Position numbers and translations under genes: made by a program. From NCBI GenBank assembly GCA_022360715.1, contig JAKSCG010000151.1, positions 1 to 36,403 on the forward strand: DNA of 36,403 bases, read 5' to 3'. The notes beneath the pieces are model-generated. The model was given only the letters and a program-made list of their open reading frames with translations, was not told the DNA's origin and did not search any database. This DNA comes from Halanaerobiales bacterium (GTDB lineage Bacteria; Bacillota; Halanaerobiia; Halanaerobiales; DTU029). Shown in pieces: positions 7,253 through 17,870 of the stretch. Numbering within the stretch: position 1 is the first letter of the stretch; the number at the start of each line of letters is the position of its first letter.

Positions 7253-7311
7253 GTTTATATCTGCAATCTCTGTTTACCTTAGAGTTTTCCAGGGCAATTA
7301 ATACAATATTA

Positions 7312-9774
7312 TTAATAATCATTGTCATTACTATTAGTCTCTTCGTCCAGTTCCGGTGTAATCCTGGCTAAAGCTACCACTCGATCACCTTCGGCTAAGC
7401 GAATAACCCTAACCCCCTGTGTATTCCTACCAGTACGGGAGATTCCTGATACTTCAGTTCTAATAATAATCCCATCACTGGTTATTATGATCAATTCATG
7501 TTCATCACTGACTACTTTGATCCCGGCCAGGTAACCGTTTTTCTCGGTGATGTTGGCAGTGATCAAACCTTTACCACCCCTGGTCTGTAACCTATATTCA
7601 TCTAAAGGTGTCCGCTTCCCATAACCGTTTTTGGTTATTACCAGGAGATCCTGGCCTTCACTGCTGACCCCCATTCCAATAACATAATCATCTTGCTTTA
7701 AAGTCATAGCCTTTACCCCGATCGATACCCGGCCCGTTTTTCTGACATCCTGTTCTTTAAAGTGGATAGCTTGACCTTTGTGTGTAGCGATGATTATTTC
7801 CTGTTGACCGTCAGTATATTTAACATCAATCAAATCATCATCTTCCCGCAAAGTAATCCCGATCAACCCGGTATAATGAGATTTATACTCAATTAAGGGT
7901 GTTTTCTTGATTAAACCATTTCTGGTGACCATCACTAGAAATTTTTTATCATCAAATTCCCGGATTGGAATAACAGTGGTTACCCTTTCCCCTTCTTCCA
8001 GTTGTAATAAATTAACAATAGCCGTACCTCTAGCCTGGCGGCCTGCTTCCGGGATTTCAAAGACCCGTAAACGGTAAACTTTTCCCCGGTTAGTAAAGAA
8101 AAGGAAATAGTGATGAGTAGAGGTGATAAAAATATCCTCAACAAAATCCTCTTCTTTGGTATTAAGACCTACAATCCCTTTGCCACCCCTTTTCTGACTG
8201 CGATAGGTATCGACATGCATCCTTTTAATATAACCCTGATGGGTTAAAGTAATGACCATTTGCTCTTCGGCAATCAGATCCTCAACCTCTAGATCTACTG
8301 CCTTGTCCAGAATAATAGTTCTGCGTACATCATTATATCTTTTTTTAAGCTCAAGTAGCTCTTCTTTAATGATCGATAATAATTTGCCTTTATCAGCCAG
8401 AATCGATCGATAATAGTTTATCTTTTCAAGCAGCTCCCGGTGTTCAGCCTCTATTTTATCCCTTTCCAGTCCGGTCAGGTTTTGCAGCCTCATTCTTAGA
8501 ATAGCCTCAGCCTGTTTTTCACTTAAGCTGTAGTTTTTAATCAATTCATTTTTAGCAGTTGTCACATCTGGGGAGCGCTTGATCAATTCAACTATTTGAT
8601 CAATATTGGCCAGGGCAATCTGATAACCCTCCAAAATATGTGCTCTGGCTTCGGCCTTTTCCAATTCGTGCCTGGTCCGTCTGGTTACTATCTCTTTTTG
8701 ATGGTTTAAATAGTTTTCAAGTATATCTTTCAAGTTTAAAACCCGGGGTTTACCATCTACAAGGGCCAGCATGATTACACTGAAAGTAACCTGGAGCTGG
8801 GTGTATCGATATAATTGATTGAGGACAACCTGTGGGACCTCACCCTTTTTAATCTCAATCATAATCCGCAAACCCCGCCGGTCCGATTCATCCCGCAGGT
8901 CACTAATCCCGGTTATTTTTTCGTCACGGACCAACTCGGCTATTTTCTCGATCAAACGGGCTTTATTGACCTGATAGGGGATCTGATCAACAATAATTTT
9001 AGCCTTTCCGCTTGTACTTTCTTCAATCCTGGTCTTGGCCCTGACAGTCAGTTTTCCCCGTCCTGTTTGATAAGATTTATAAATACTATTCCTGCCCATA
9101 ATTAAACCACCGGTAGGGAAATCAGGCCCTTTAATGATCTTCATTAGATTAACGATTTCTAAATCTGGTTGATCAATTAAAGCCACAACACTATCAATTA
9201 CTTCTCCGACGTTATGTGGCGGAATACTGGTAGCCATTCCAACAGCTATCCCGGAACTGCCATTCATCAAGAGATTAGGCAAACGGGACGGTAAAATGCT
9301 GGGTTCTTTCAGGGAATCATCAAAATTAGGGACAAAATCAACAGTTTTTTGGTCGATATCATGTAAAAGATCAGTGGTGATCTTTGACATCCTGACTTCC
9401 GTATAACGCATAGCTGCCGCTGAATCACCATCGATCGAGCCAAAATTGCCGTGACCGTCAACTAAAGGGTAGCGGTAAGAAAATTCCTGAGCCATCCTGA
9501 CCATTGAATTATAAATAGCAAGCTCACCATGGGGGTGGTATTTACCCAATACTTCCCCGACAATTCGAGCTGACTTCTTGTGGGGTTTATTCGGAGTCAT
9601 CCCTAAATCATAAAGTGAATATAAGATCCGACGGTGAACCGGCTTTAAACCATCTCTGACATCAGGAAGCGCCCTGCTGACGATAACACTCATTGCATAA
9701 TCGAGATAAGCACCCTTCATCTCATCATCTATATCAACCCTGATTACCTTTCCCTCTTTAAACTCTTCGGACAT
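7312..9774 (-). CDS. gyrA: DNA gyrase subunit A
   Basis: An 820-residue, full-length GyrA: the breakage-reunion subunit that, with GyrB, introduces negative supercoils. The catalytic tyrosine is Tyr124 in AAAMRYTE. The GyrA-box QKRGGKG in the C-terminal wrapping domain identifies gyrase rather than topoisomerase IV, and six blade-like repeats follow. The quinolone pocket reads [17 protein letters not shown] (residues 80-96): leucine 85 and asparagine 89 occupy the positions of E. coli Ser83 and Asp87, both typically changed in resistant strains. The codons (GAG CTT GCT ATT TAT AAT) were checked on the DNA. It lies 18 bases after gyrB and is probably co-transcribed with it. Confidence 0.97.
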   Translation of the reverse strand: MSEEFKEGKVIRVDIDDEMKGAYLDYAMSVIVSRALPDVRDGLKPVHRRILYSLYDLGMTPNKPHKKSARIVGEVLGKYHPHGELAIYNSMVRMAQEFSYRYPLVDGHGNFGSIDGDSAAAMRYTEVRMSKITTDLLHDIDQKTVDFVPNFDDSLKEPSILPSRLPNLLMNGSSGIAVGMATSIPPHNVGEVIDSVVALIDQPDLEIVNLMKIIKGPDFPTGGLIMGRNSIYKSYQTGRGKLTVRAKTRIEESTSGKAKIIVDQIPYQVNKARLIEKIAELVRDEKITGISDLRDESDRRGLRIMIEIKKGEVPQVVLNQLYRYTQLQVTFSVIMLALVDGKPRVLNLKDILENYLNHQKEIVTRRTRHELEKAEARAHILEGYQIALANIDQIVELIKRSPDVTTAKNELIKNYSLSEKQAEAILRMRLQNLTGLERDKIEAEHRELLEKINYYRSILADKGKLLSIIKEELLELKKRYNDVRRTIILDKAVDLEVEDLIAEEQMVITLTHQGYIKRMHVDTYRSQKRGGKGIVGLNTKEEDFVEDIFITSTHHYFLFFTNRGKVYRLRVFEIPEAGRQARGTAIVNLLQLEEGERVTTVIPIREFDDKKFLVMVTRNGLIKKTPLIEYKSHYTGLIGITLREDDDLIDVKYTDGQQEIIIATHKGQAIHFKEQDVRKTGRVSIGVKAMTLKQDDYVIGMGVSSEGQDLLVITKNGYGKRTPLDEYRLQTRGGKGLITANITEKNGYLAGIKVVSDEHELIIITSDGIIIRTEVSGISRTGRNTQGVRVIRLAEGDRVVALARITPELDEETNSNDNDY

Positions 9775-9792
9775 TCACTTACACCACCTCTA

Positions 9793-11724
<1,932 letters not shown>

Positions 11725-11985
11725 TTATGCTCCCTCACTATTCTCTGGAAATTGCTCGATCCTCTTGGATAGCGTAGTTGAAGATATCATTGATAAGTAA
11801 ATAATTTCCCCGGTTAGAACAAAGGAACGGGGATTTCCCATTGAATAATCAATAATAAAACCCTCTTCTTCGGCAGTATTTAGGAATTCCCTGGTTATCT
11901 CGGACGTAGAGCTGCTCTCTAAATCCCCAATTAAGACGATATCTTTAATCGGAATCATTTCACCTTCACCCAGATGTAAAAACAT
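11725..11985 (-). CDS. remB: RemB/YaaB-like regulatory protein
   Basis: An 86-residue protein between recF and gyrB, the exact position of B. subtilis yaaB (remB). Sequence features fit the DUF370 family: a FLHLGEGEMIP opening, KDIVLIGDL, and a central NPRSFVLTGEIIYLS. In Bacillus, RemB takes part in matrix-gene regulation; in other Bacillota the role is unclear. AGGGTGATG overlapping the recF stop supplies the ribosome-binding site, so it is coupled to recF, and its stop abuts the gyrB start. Confidence 0.85.
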   Translation of the reverse strand: MFLHLGEGEMIPIKDIVLIGDLESSSTSEITREFLNTAEEEGFIIDYSMGNPRSFVLTGEIIYLSMISSTTLSKRIEQFPENSEGA

Positions 11986-11991
11986 ATATCA

Positions 11992-13104
11992 TCACCCTTT
12001 TAATGTTAAAACACCTTTTTCAACCTGAAAAAAGCTATAGTTATCCTGCTTAAGGTTGTCAAGTGTTGTTAAATCGGTAGTTGTAATAAATGTCTGTATT
12101 TTACCGTCGATTAAATTGAGCAGGGTATTAGATCTTTTTTGATCAAGTTCAGAAAAAACATCATCCAGTAAGAGAATCGGATATTCCCCTGTCTCCGACT
12201 TCATATATTCCAGTTCAGCCAACTTTAGAGCCAGTGAGGTTGTACGCTGCTGACCTTGCGAACCATACTTCCTGATATCTACGTTATTTACTTTAAAGAC
12301 CAGGTCATCGCGGTGCGGTCCAAATAAGGTATAACCCCGTTTTATCTCCTCTTTCCTATTATTTGTTAATAAATGCTTAAATATAAGCCTGGTTTGCTCT
12401 TCATCACCTAAAACTTCCTTTAAGCTTAAATCATATTCCACGGATAAATTCTCACTGCCATTAGTAATCTGACGTTGACTTAAGCGGGCTAATATCTTTA
12501 ATTTATCAATAACCTTGATCCTTTTTAAAATGATCTTACTCCCGGTTTCAATCAGCTGTTGATCCCACATTTCCAGTAATTTGTCATCGCTTTTTTTATC
12601 CCTGATCTCTTTAAGCAGATTATTCCTTTGCTTCAAAACATGATTGTACTTCTGCAATTGATAATAATAATAAGGACTAACCTGTGATATCTCTAAATCG
12701 ATAAACCTTCTCCGGTAATAAGGACCTCCCTTAACCAGATTCAAGTCCTCCGGGGAAAATAAAACAACATTGATATTACCGATAAGCTCAGAAATTCTGG
12801 CCAGTGGAGTATCGTTGATTTCCGCCTTTTTTCCTGAACGATCAATTAATAACGATATTTTTAAATCCTGATCTCTTCTTTTAAGTAAAACCCGAATTAA
12901 GGCCTTTTGATGCTGCCAATTTATTAACTCCCTGTCCACGTTATTTTTATGGGAAGAACCGGTTCCCAAAATATAGATAGATTCAATAAAATTTGTCTTT
13001 CCCTGACCATTATATCCCAGCAATATATTTATATTTGGATTCAATTGATGTAATGTCTCAATAATATTACGATAATTTACTAAATGGATCTTTTCTAGGT
13101 ACAT
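11992..13104 (-). CDS. recF: DNA replication/repair protein RecF
   Basis: A 370-residue SMC-like ATPase that helps load RecA at gaps in the RecFOR pathway. It opens MYLEKIHLVNYRNI, has Walker A LGYNGQGKTNF, an ABC-type signature region (KYGSQGQQRTTSLALKLAE) and Walker B LLLDDVFSELD. Length is standard. The ATG follows the yaaA stop codon directly and has no independent Shine-Dalgarno sequence, so translation is presumably coupled to yaaA. Confidence 0.95.
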   Translation of the reverse strand: MYLEKIHLVNYRNIIETLHQLNPNINILLGYNGQGKTNFIESIYILGTGSSHKNNVDRELINWQHQKALIRVLLKRRDQDLKISLLIDRSGKKAEINDTPLARISELIGNINVVLFSPEDLNLVKGGPYYRRRFIDLEISQVSPYYYYQLQKYNHVLKQRNNLLKEIRDKKSDDKLLEMWDQQLIETGSKIILKRIKVIDKLKILARLSQRQITNGSENLSVEYDLSLKEVLGDEEQTRLIFKHLLTNNRKEEIKRGYTLFGPHRDDLVFKVNNVDIRKYGSQGQQRTTSLALKLAELEYMKSETGEYPILLLDDVFSELDQKRSNTLLNLIDGKIQTFITTTDLTTLDNLKQDNYSFFQVEKGVLTLKG

Positions 13105-13329
13105 CTACTCACTATTCACCTTGTACACTGGATTTTGTCCCTCAAGTTCAACCCGATCTCCTTTCATGATTTTCCGGGCTCTTCTTTGCTCAATTTTCCC
13201 ATTGACCAGAACTTTTTCTCCCTGAATTAAGGCCTTAGCCTCACCACCGGATGAAACAAGATTAGCCCACTTGAGAAACTGGTCGAGTTGGATCTTATCG
13301 GTTTTAATCTTAACTTCAATCTCTACCAT
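13105..13329 (-). CDS. yaaA: S4-domain protein YaaA/RlbA
   Basis: A 74-residue protein made of one S4 RNA-binding domain (QLDQFLKWANLVSSGGEAK, then GEKVLVNGKIEQRRARKI). In B. subtilis the equivalent gene between dnaN and recF is yaaA (rlbA), linked to ribosome assembly. It is directly adjacent to recF (no gap) and 18 bases from dnaN. Confidence 0.9.
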   Translation of the reverse strand: MVEIEVKIKTDKIQLDQFLKWANLVSSGGEAKALIQGEKVLVNGKIEQRRARKIMKGDRVELEGQNPVYKVNSE

Positions 13330-13347
13330 TGTTATTACCCCCGGATT

Positions 13348-14457
13348 TTAAGCACCTGGACGGATCGGCATAATCAAATAGATATAATCATCACTATCTT
13401 CTTTTTTAACAGTCATCGGGTAAAGAGGACCGATTAATTCAATCCTAATTATATCTTGTGACAGCACTCTTAATACGTCAATTAAGTAACTTGCATCAAT
13501 ATCTATTTTCTGCTCTGAGCCTTTAAGTTCTATCTCTAAGCTTTCATGGGCATTTCCATAATCTGATTCACCGGAGTTGATCTGGATTTGGTCCTCTTTA
13601 ACCATGATCGAGATCACATTTGAATCCAGACTGGCAATTAAGGAAACCCTTTTAACTGCTTTAAGTAATTCGTTGCGATCTACTTTAATCTCTGAATTGC
13701 ATTGATCGGGTATAACCTGACGATAATTAGGGAACCCACCCTCAATTAAGCGAGAGATCAAAGTAATCCCGCTAAACTTGAATAGCACATAGTTCTCGCT
13801 GATAAAAATCTCAATTTCTCCTTCTTCCTGGATCAAATGGGATAATTCATTCAGGGTCTTACCAGGTAGAATTACACTTATATTTTCCTCAATTATATTT
13901 TCCCGGGGGAATTTTCGATAAGCCAGCCGGTAGGTGTTAGTTGTCACCAAATTAATTCCCTCAGCATCAATATATAATAACCCACCGGTTAAAGCCGGCT
14001 GAGTTTGATCAGTCGATGTTGAAAATTTAACCTCATCAATCATATCTTTAAAATCAGCCGCGGTTAGATTTAGATTATACACGGTTTTTATTGCCGGTAA
14101 TTGTGGAAATTCATCGGCCTGATATCCCTTCAGTGTAAACTCGGAGTTAAGACAATTGATCTTTAACTGAAAATGTTCCAGATCGCCCTCTGCTTTGATC
14201 TCTGCATCAGGTAGTTCTCTAATTATATTAGTAAATTGAGAAGCCGGTAAGACCAAGGCTCCTTCATTAATAATATCTGCTTCTACCCAGTATTCTATAC
14301 CGATCTCCAGGTCATTGGCAATAAGGTGAAGACCTTTGTCTTTAACTGCTTCCAGATAAATGCCGGTCAGGATAGGCATGGTATTCCTGACCGAAACAGC
14401 CTTTTGGACAAATTGAATCCCTTGTTGTAATTTACTTTGAATCACATTAAAAAGCAT
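13348..14457 (-). CDS. dnaN: DNA polymerase III beta subunit (sliding clamp)
   Basis: A 369-residue beta clamp of three repeated domains that encircles DNA and tethers the replicative polymerase. The start MLFNVIQSKLQQGIQFVQKA, the middle LTGGLLYIDAEGINLVTTNTYRLAYRK and the C-terminal YLIMPIRP are typical. Length is normal. The ATG has GGAGG seven bases upstream. The upstream spacer, between dnaN and dnaA, carries the origin-unwinding element described separately. Confidence 0.97.
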   Translation of the reverse strand: MLFNVIQSKLQQGIQFVQKAVSVRNTMPILTGIYLEAVKDKGLHLIANDLEIGIEYWVEADIINEGALVLPASQFTNIIRELPDAEIKAEGDLEHFQLKINCLNSEFTLKGYQADEFPQLPAIKTVYNLNLTAADFKDMIDEVKFSTSTDQTQPALTGGLLYIDAEGINLVTTNTYRLAYRKFPRENIIEENISVILPGKTLNELSHLIQEEGEIEIFISENYVLFKFSGITLISRLIEGGFPNYRQVIPDQCNSEIKVDRNELLKAVKRVSLIASLDSNVISIMVKEDQIQINSGESDYGNAHESLEIELKGSEQKIDIDASYLIDVLRVLSQDIIRIELIGPLYPMTVKKEDSDDYIYLIMPIRPGA

Positions 14458-14723
14458 CAGCTTACCTCCAAAAATTTATTCACATATTTTTAAACTTTAA
14501 ATAATAGTTAATTATATATATTTAAACTAGTAATAGTAGTAATAGGGGTTGTAGATATGTTGAAAACCGGGTTTAGAGCCTGGCAAAAAAGAATTTAGCT
14601 TGTATAAAATCTGTTGATAGTTGTTATAATATTGTCCACAAAAAAACAGCTGCCTGGGGGCGCTTATTTTTATAAACAATTGTTTAACAACTTTTCCAGG
14701 ATATATCAACAGAATATCAGCAG
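14458..14723. other. origin unwinding region (DnaA-trio element) between dnaA and dnaN
   Basis: Read towards dnaN (minus strand), two DnaA-box-like 9-mers lie head to tail: TTTTCAACA (14558-14566) and ATATCTACA (14550-14558). They are followed by CCCC (14545-14548), then six triplets CTA TTA CTA CTA TTA CTA (14528-14545), then AT-rich sequence (about 14490-14527). This matches the B. subtilis basal unwinding layout of DnaA boxes, a GC patch, the DnaA-trio and a melting region. TTGTCCACA (14632-14640), a strong DnaA box, and weaker boxes (14612-14620, 14703-14711) lie further toward dnaA. No gene is visible in the spacer. Confidence 0.8.
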
Positions 14724-16100
14724 TTATTTATATTTTATATTTTCCACCAATTTGTTGATTACCCTTTTGAAATCGGCATCTTTTTTCAGTTTATTTTCAA
14801 TTTTATTATGGGCATGAATAACGGTAGTATGATCCCTCCCGCCAAAATCTTCCCCGATTTGCGGTAAAGAAGAGTTAGTTAGTTCACGGGCGAGATACAT
14901 GGCAATTTGACGAGGAAAAGCAATTGATTGTGTTCTCTTTTTCGAATTTATCTCATCAAGACTTAGATTATAGTACTCGGCAATAACTTCTTTAATCAGT
15001 GCCATATTAATTGTTTTTGCTTGTTGCTTATTAGCGACTAAATCCTTTAAGGCTTCTTCGGCAAGTTCAGTATCGATTTCACGGTTAACTAATGAAGAAT
15101 AGGCAATTACTTTAATCAGTGCCCCTTCAAGTTCTCTTATATTTGATTGGATTTTATTGGCGATCGATATAATAACTTCATTAGGGAGCTCTAATTGCTC
15201 CAGATCGGCTTTTTTGCGCAAGATAGCTATTCTTGTTTCAAAATCTGGTTTTTGAATATCGGTAATTAACCCCCACTCAAAACGCGAACGTAATCTTTCC
15301 TCCAGGGTTGGAATCTCTTTAGGGGGTCGATCACTGGAGATAATCAGCTGGCGGTTTGCTTCATGTAAAGCATTAAAAGTATGAAAAAATTCTTCCTGTG
15401 TTCTTTCTTTTCCTTCTAAAAACTGAATATCATCAACCAGCAAAATATCAATATTCCGGTATTTTTCCCTAAATTCAATGGTGCGATCATCTTTGATCGC
15501 ATTGATTAATTCGTTTGTAAAGGTCTCGGAAGAGACATAGACGACCTTACTATCTGGGGTATGGTCAAGGATAAAATGGGCTATTGCTTGCATTAAGTGT
15601 GTTTTACCTAAACCTACATCTCCATAGATAAAAAGGGGATTATATGCCTTGGCCGGGGCTTCAGCTACTGCCAGGGAAGCAGCATGAGAAAATCTGTTGC
15701 TGTTGCCAACAACAAAGGTACTAAAACTATACTTGGGATTTAATCCGTTATAGAGCTTTACTCTGTTTTTGCTTTCTGGTTTAGAATTACGGTTTGTATT
15801 ACTGTCTTGTTCATTAAAGTTGCTTACTTTATTATCTAGTTCTTCGGGGGTTAATAAGTTAACTTTCCACTTATTAGTGGTAAGGTTGTAGATAATCTCT
15901 TCAATTAATATAAGATAACGAGAAGTTAACCAATCCTTAATAAAGTCATTGGGTACTTTAATAATCAGTTTGTTGTTTTCCAGCATTACCGGTTCCGTAT
16001 CCGAAAACCAGGTCTTAAAACTGGGATTACTTAATTTCTTTTTAATTTTGTTTAAAGTTTCTTTCCAAATATGATTTAATTCTTCTTTAGAAAACGGCAT
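14724..16100 (-). CDS. dnaA: chromosomal replication initiator DnaA
   Basis: A 458-residue AAA+ initiator. The N-terminal domain I opens [20 protein letters not shown] variable linker rich in Asn, Ser and Glu spans about 90-115. Walker A GDVGLGKT is at 160-167 and Walker B LLVDDIQF near 220. The DNA-binding domain IV carries [13 protein letters not shown] near the C-terminus. The start at 16100 has AGGGGG nine bases upstream. The frame stays open for 41 more codons into the DnaA-box cluster, but that extension (hydrophobic, crossing DnaA boxes) is not plausible as protein. It is transcribed away from the origin. Confidence 0.96.
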   Translation of the reverse strand: MPFSKEELNHIWKETLNKIKKKLSNPSFKTWFSDTEPVMLENNKLIIKVPNDFIKDWLTSRYLILIEEIIYNLTTNKWKVNLLTPEELDNKVSNFNEQDSNTNRNSKPESKNRVKLYNGLNPKYSFSTFVVGNSNRFSHAASLAVAEAPAKAYNPLFIYGDVGLGKTHLMQAIAHFILDHTPDSKVVYVSSETFTNELINAIKDDRTIEFREKYRNIDILLVDDIQFLEGKERTQEEFFHTFNALHEANRQLIISSDRPPKEIPTLEERLRSRFEWGLITDIQKPDFETRIAILRKKADLEQLELPNEVIISIANKIQSNIRELEGALIKVIAYSSLVNREIDTELAEEALKDLVANKQQAKTINMALIKEVIAEYYNLSLDEINSKKRTQSIAFPRQIAMYLARELTNSSLPQIGEDFGGRDHTTVIHAHNKIENKLKKDADFKRVINKLVENIKYK

Positions 16101-16162
16101 TAAAAAAAACCCCCTATATAAAATAAAGAAAAAAGTAGATATCCATAAAATTATTAATAAAG

Positions 16163-16500
16163 TTATCAACAAATTGTGGATAAAGAACCGAGTTATCCAC
16201 AGAAATTCTGGATTATTAATCAAAAATGAGGTAACAAATATAACGAAAGATGCATGACTAACGGTTTGAAATATGCTTATTTATCCACAAAAAGGGAAAC
16301 TTTTTGCAGAGTTATTAACAAATTGTGGATAAAAACATACGTTTTTGTGGATAACTTATTTTAATTGGTAGGATATTTCGATGTAAAACCATGATTATTT
16401 TATTAACAGGTTGTGGATAAAAATTATTACTATTTTTTTGTTAATTTAATGATAAAATTCATTAATAATATCATAACAGATTGTTAATAGATTATCAACC
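16163..16500. other. oriC: oriC DnaA-box cluster upstream of dnaA
   Basis: Six perfect TTATCCACA boxes: plus strand at 16193-16201 and 16281-16289; minus strand at 16175-16183, 16324-16332, 16346-16354 and 16412-16420. Degenerate boxes of the TTATCAACA/TTATTAACA type sit at 16163-16171, 16312-16320 and 16400-16408, each three bases from a perfect minus-strand box, giving a repeated inverted pair. The stretch 16421-16500 is strongly AT-rich. Genes diverge from this region on both sides. It is one half of a bipartite origin, the other half being the dnaA-dnaN spacer. Confidence 0.9.
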
Positions 16501-16540
16501 AAAATGTATTTGTTGATCGGTTCGTTAAAGGAAATCGTTC

Positions 16541-16569
16541 TTGACTCAAGCGGGATAATAGCATATAAT
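16541..16569 (+). promoter_or_regulatory. sigma-A promoter for rnpA-yidD-yidC-jag
   Basis: The -35 TTGACT (16541-16546) and -10 TATAAT (16564-16569) are separated by 17 bases. Transcription would start near 16576, giving a leader of about 85 bases before rnpA. In relatives this promoter drives rpmH first; here no rpmH follows. The leader contains a hairpin, TTTAGCAAA (16586-16594) with TTTGCT and TAAA (16609-16614 and 16616-16619). Confidence 0.82.
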
Positions 16570-16659
16570 AAACTATGTAGCTTATTTTAGCAAATAATAA
16601 ATGCTGGTTTTGCTCTAAATTATGGGGAAGAATAAATAAATGAGAGGAAAAATTTTTTT

Positions 16660-16986
16660 GTGTATATGCTAAAGAAAAATAAAGAGTTTAAAAAAGTATA
16701 TTCGACAGGAGAATCAAGGGCTACGGCAAATCTTGTTCTATATACTAAACCCAATAATTTAGCAGAGAACAGGTACGGTTTTTCGATTAGCAAAAAAATT
16801 GGTAAAGCAGTTATTAGAAATAAACTGCGGAGAAGGTTAAAAGAAATACTTCGTTTAAATGATGCCAAAATTAAAAAGGGATATGATCTAATTTTTATTG
16901 CCAGAAAAGCTGTTGTTGAGCTGGATTATAAAAAATTGGAAAGGAATGTGTATAAATTATTGCAAAAAGCAGGGATTTGGGGTTAA
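16660..16986 (+). CDS. rnpA: ribonuclease P protein component
   Basis: A 108-residue basic protein that assists the RNase P RNA in cutting tRNA 5' leaders. The family motif region is clear: GFSISKKIGKAVIRNKLRRR, then LKEILRL and YDLIFIARKAV. The start is uncertain: GTG at 16660 lies 12 bases after GAGG, whereas ATG at 16666 lies 18 bases after it; GTG is preferred on spacing. It is the first gene of a run with yidD, yidC and jag. The L34 gene that nearly always precedes it is missing. Confidence 0.94.
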   Translation: MYMLKKNKEFKKVYSTGESRATANLVLYTKPNNLAENRYGFSISKKIGKAVIRNKLRRRLKEILRLNDAKIKKGYDLIFIARKAVVELDYKKLERNVYKLLQKAGIWG

Positions 16987-17017
16987 TTGATTAACTAAAT
17001 AAGGGGGGATTATTGTT

Positions 17018-17227
17018 GTGCAAACTATTCTGATCAAACTGATTGAATTTTATCAAAGAGTAATTTCTCCCTGGACCCCCAAGACATGCCGCTTTTATCC
17101 TACCTGCTCACAATACTGCAAAATGGCTATTTTAAAATATGGAGTAATCACCGGGGCATGGATCAGTCTGAAGAGGGTTTTAAGGTGTCATCCCTTTAAT
17201 CCAGGAGGTTATGACCCGCTAGAATAG
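17018..17227 (+). CDS. yidD: membrane protein insertion efficiency factor YidD
   Basis: A 69-residue protein with the conserved core FYQRVISPW, CRFYPTCSQYC and HPFNPGGYDP; the cysteines and the PGGYDP ending are diagnostic. YidD sits at the inner face of the membrane and helps Sec/YidC insertion. It starts with GTG at 17018, with AAGGGGGG nine bases upstream. It is located between rnpA and yidC as in most bacteria. Confidence 0.95.
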   Translation: MQTILIKLIEFYQRVISPWTPKTCRFYPTCSQYCKMAILKYGVITGAWISLKRVLRCHPFNPGGYDPLE

Positions 17228-17240
17228 GAGGAGGTTTTTA

Positions 17241-17870
17241 ATGTTTGGTTGGTTAACAGATATAATGTCACAGTCATTACAGTTTATAAACGGATTAGTT
17301 AATAACTATGGATTATCAATTATAATTTTTACCCTGATCATAAAATTCCTGTTGTACCCGATGACGATTAAACAGACAAAATCAATGAAGGCAATGCAAG
17401 ATCTTCAACCAGAGCTAAAGAAAATTCAGGACAAGTATAAAGATGATAAACAAAAACAGCAGGAAGCAATGATGAAACTGTATAAAGATAACAATGTTAA
17501 TCCGGCAGCTGGTTGTTTGCCAATGATTTTAACCTTTTTAATTATCATTCCGCTTTATCGGGCAATTTTAAATCTGGATATGGGGGACAGTAGTTTTCTC
17601 TGGATCGATACTTTGGCTGAACCGGATATAGCTTTAGTAATCATTAATGGGCTGGCCATGGTGGCCCAGACATTTATCAGCCAGAAATATACGGCGCCCG
17701 GTGGTCAAAGTAATCTTATGTTATGGATTATGCCGATTATGATTATTTTTGTCGGTTTTAGTTTGCCGGCCGGAGTCTTAATCTACTGGCTTATTTCTAC
17801 CGTCTTTACGGTTGTCCAGCAGGTATTGATTAATCGCGACCCTGATCTAAAGGGGGTATCAGAAGGGTAA
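17241..17870 (+). CDS. yidC: YidC/SpoIIIJ membrane protein insertase
   Basis: A 209-residue Oxa1/YidC-type insertase. About five hydrophobic segments are visible: YGLSIIIFTLIIKFLLYP near residue 24, then PMILTFLIIIPLYRAIL, ALVIINGLAMVAQTF, LMLWIMPIMIIFVGF and AGVLIYWLISTVFTVV. The hydrophilic loop KSMKAMQDLQPELKKIQDKY is the cytosolic hairpin. The hydrophilic groove arginine is not where the B. subtilis alignment would make it obvious. It lacks the N-terminal lipoprotein signal of Bacillus SpoIIIJ, as in other short clostridial forms. AGGAGG precedes the ATG. Its stop overlaps the jag start by one base. Confidence 0.93.
   Translation: MFGWLTDIMSQSLQFINGLVNNYGLSIIIFTLIIKFLLYPMTIKQTKSMKAMQDLQPELKKIQDKYKDDKQKQQEAMMKLYKDNNVNPAAGCLPMILTFLIIIPLYRAILNLDMGDSSFLWIDTLAEPDIALVIINGLAMVAQTFISQKYTAPGGQSNLMLWIMPIMIIFVGFSLPAGVLIYWLISTVFTVVQQVLINRDPDLKGVSEG

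Noticed and set aside
2977-7311. Integron attC sites in the accessory spacers
   Set aside because: Isolated GTTRRRY-like cores occur (for example GTTAAGT near 3010 on the minus strand), but no matching inverted partner sites or integrase were found.
16142-16169. dnaA promoter TTGATA/TATGGA on the minus strand
   Set aside because: Spacer of 16 and a poor -10, overlapping DnaA boxes; too weak to call although autoregulation by DnaA would be expected.
16101-16223. N-terminal extension of DnaA by 41 codons in the same open frame
   Set aside because: The extension crosses DnaA boxes, is hydrophobic, lacks a ribosome-binding site and is absent from known DnaA proteins; AGGGGG precedes the ATG at 16100.
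16570-16660. Hidden or frameshifted rpmH between promoter and rnpA
   Set aside because: The gap is about 90 bases, shorter than an L34 gene, and no frame shows the basic L34 pattern; only a five-codon ORF is present.
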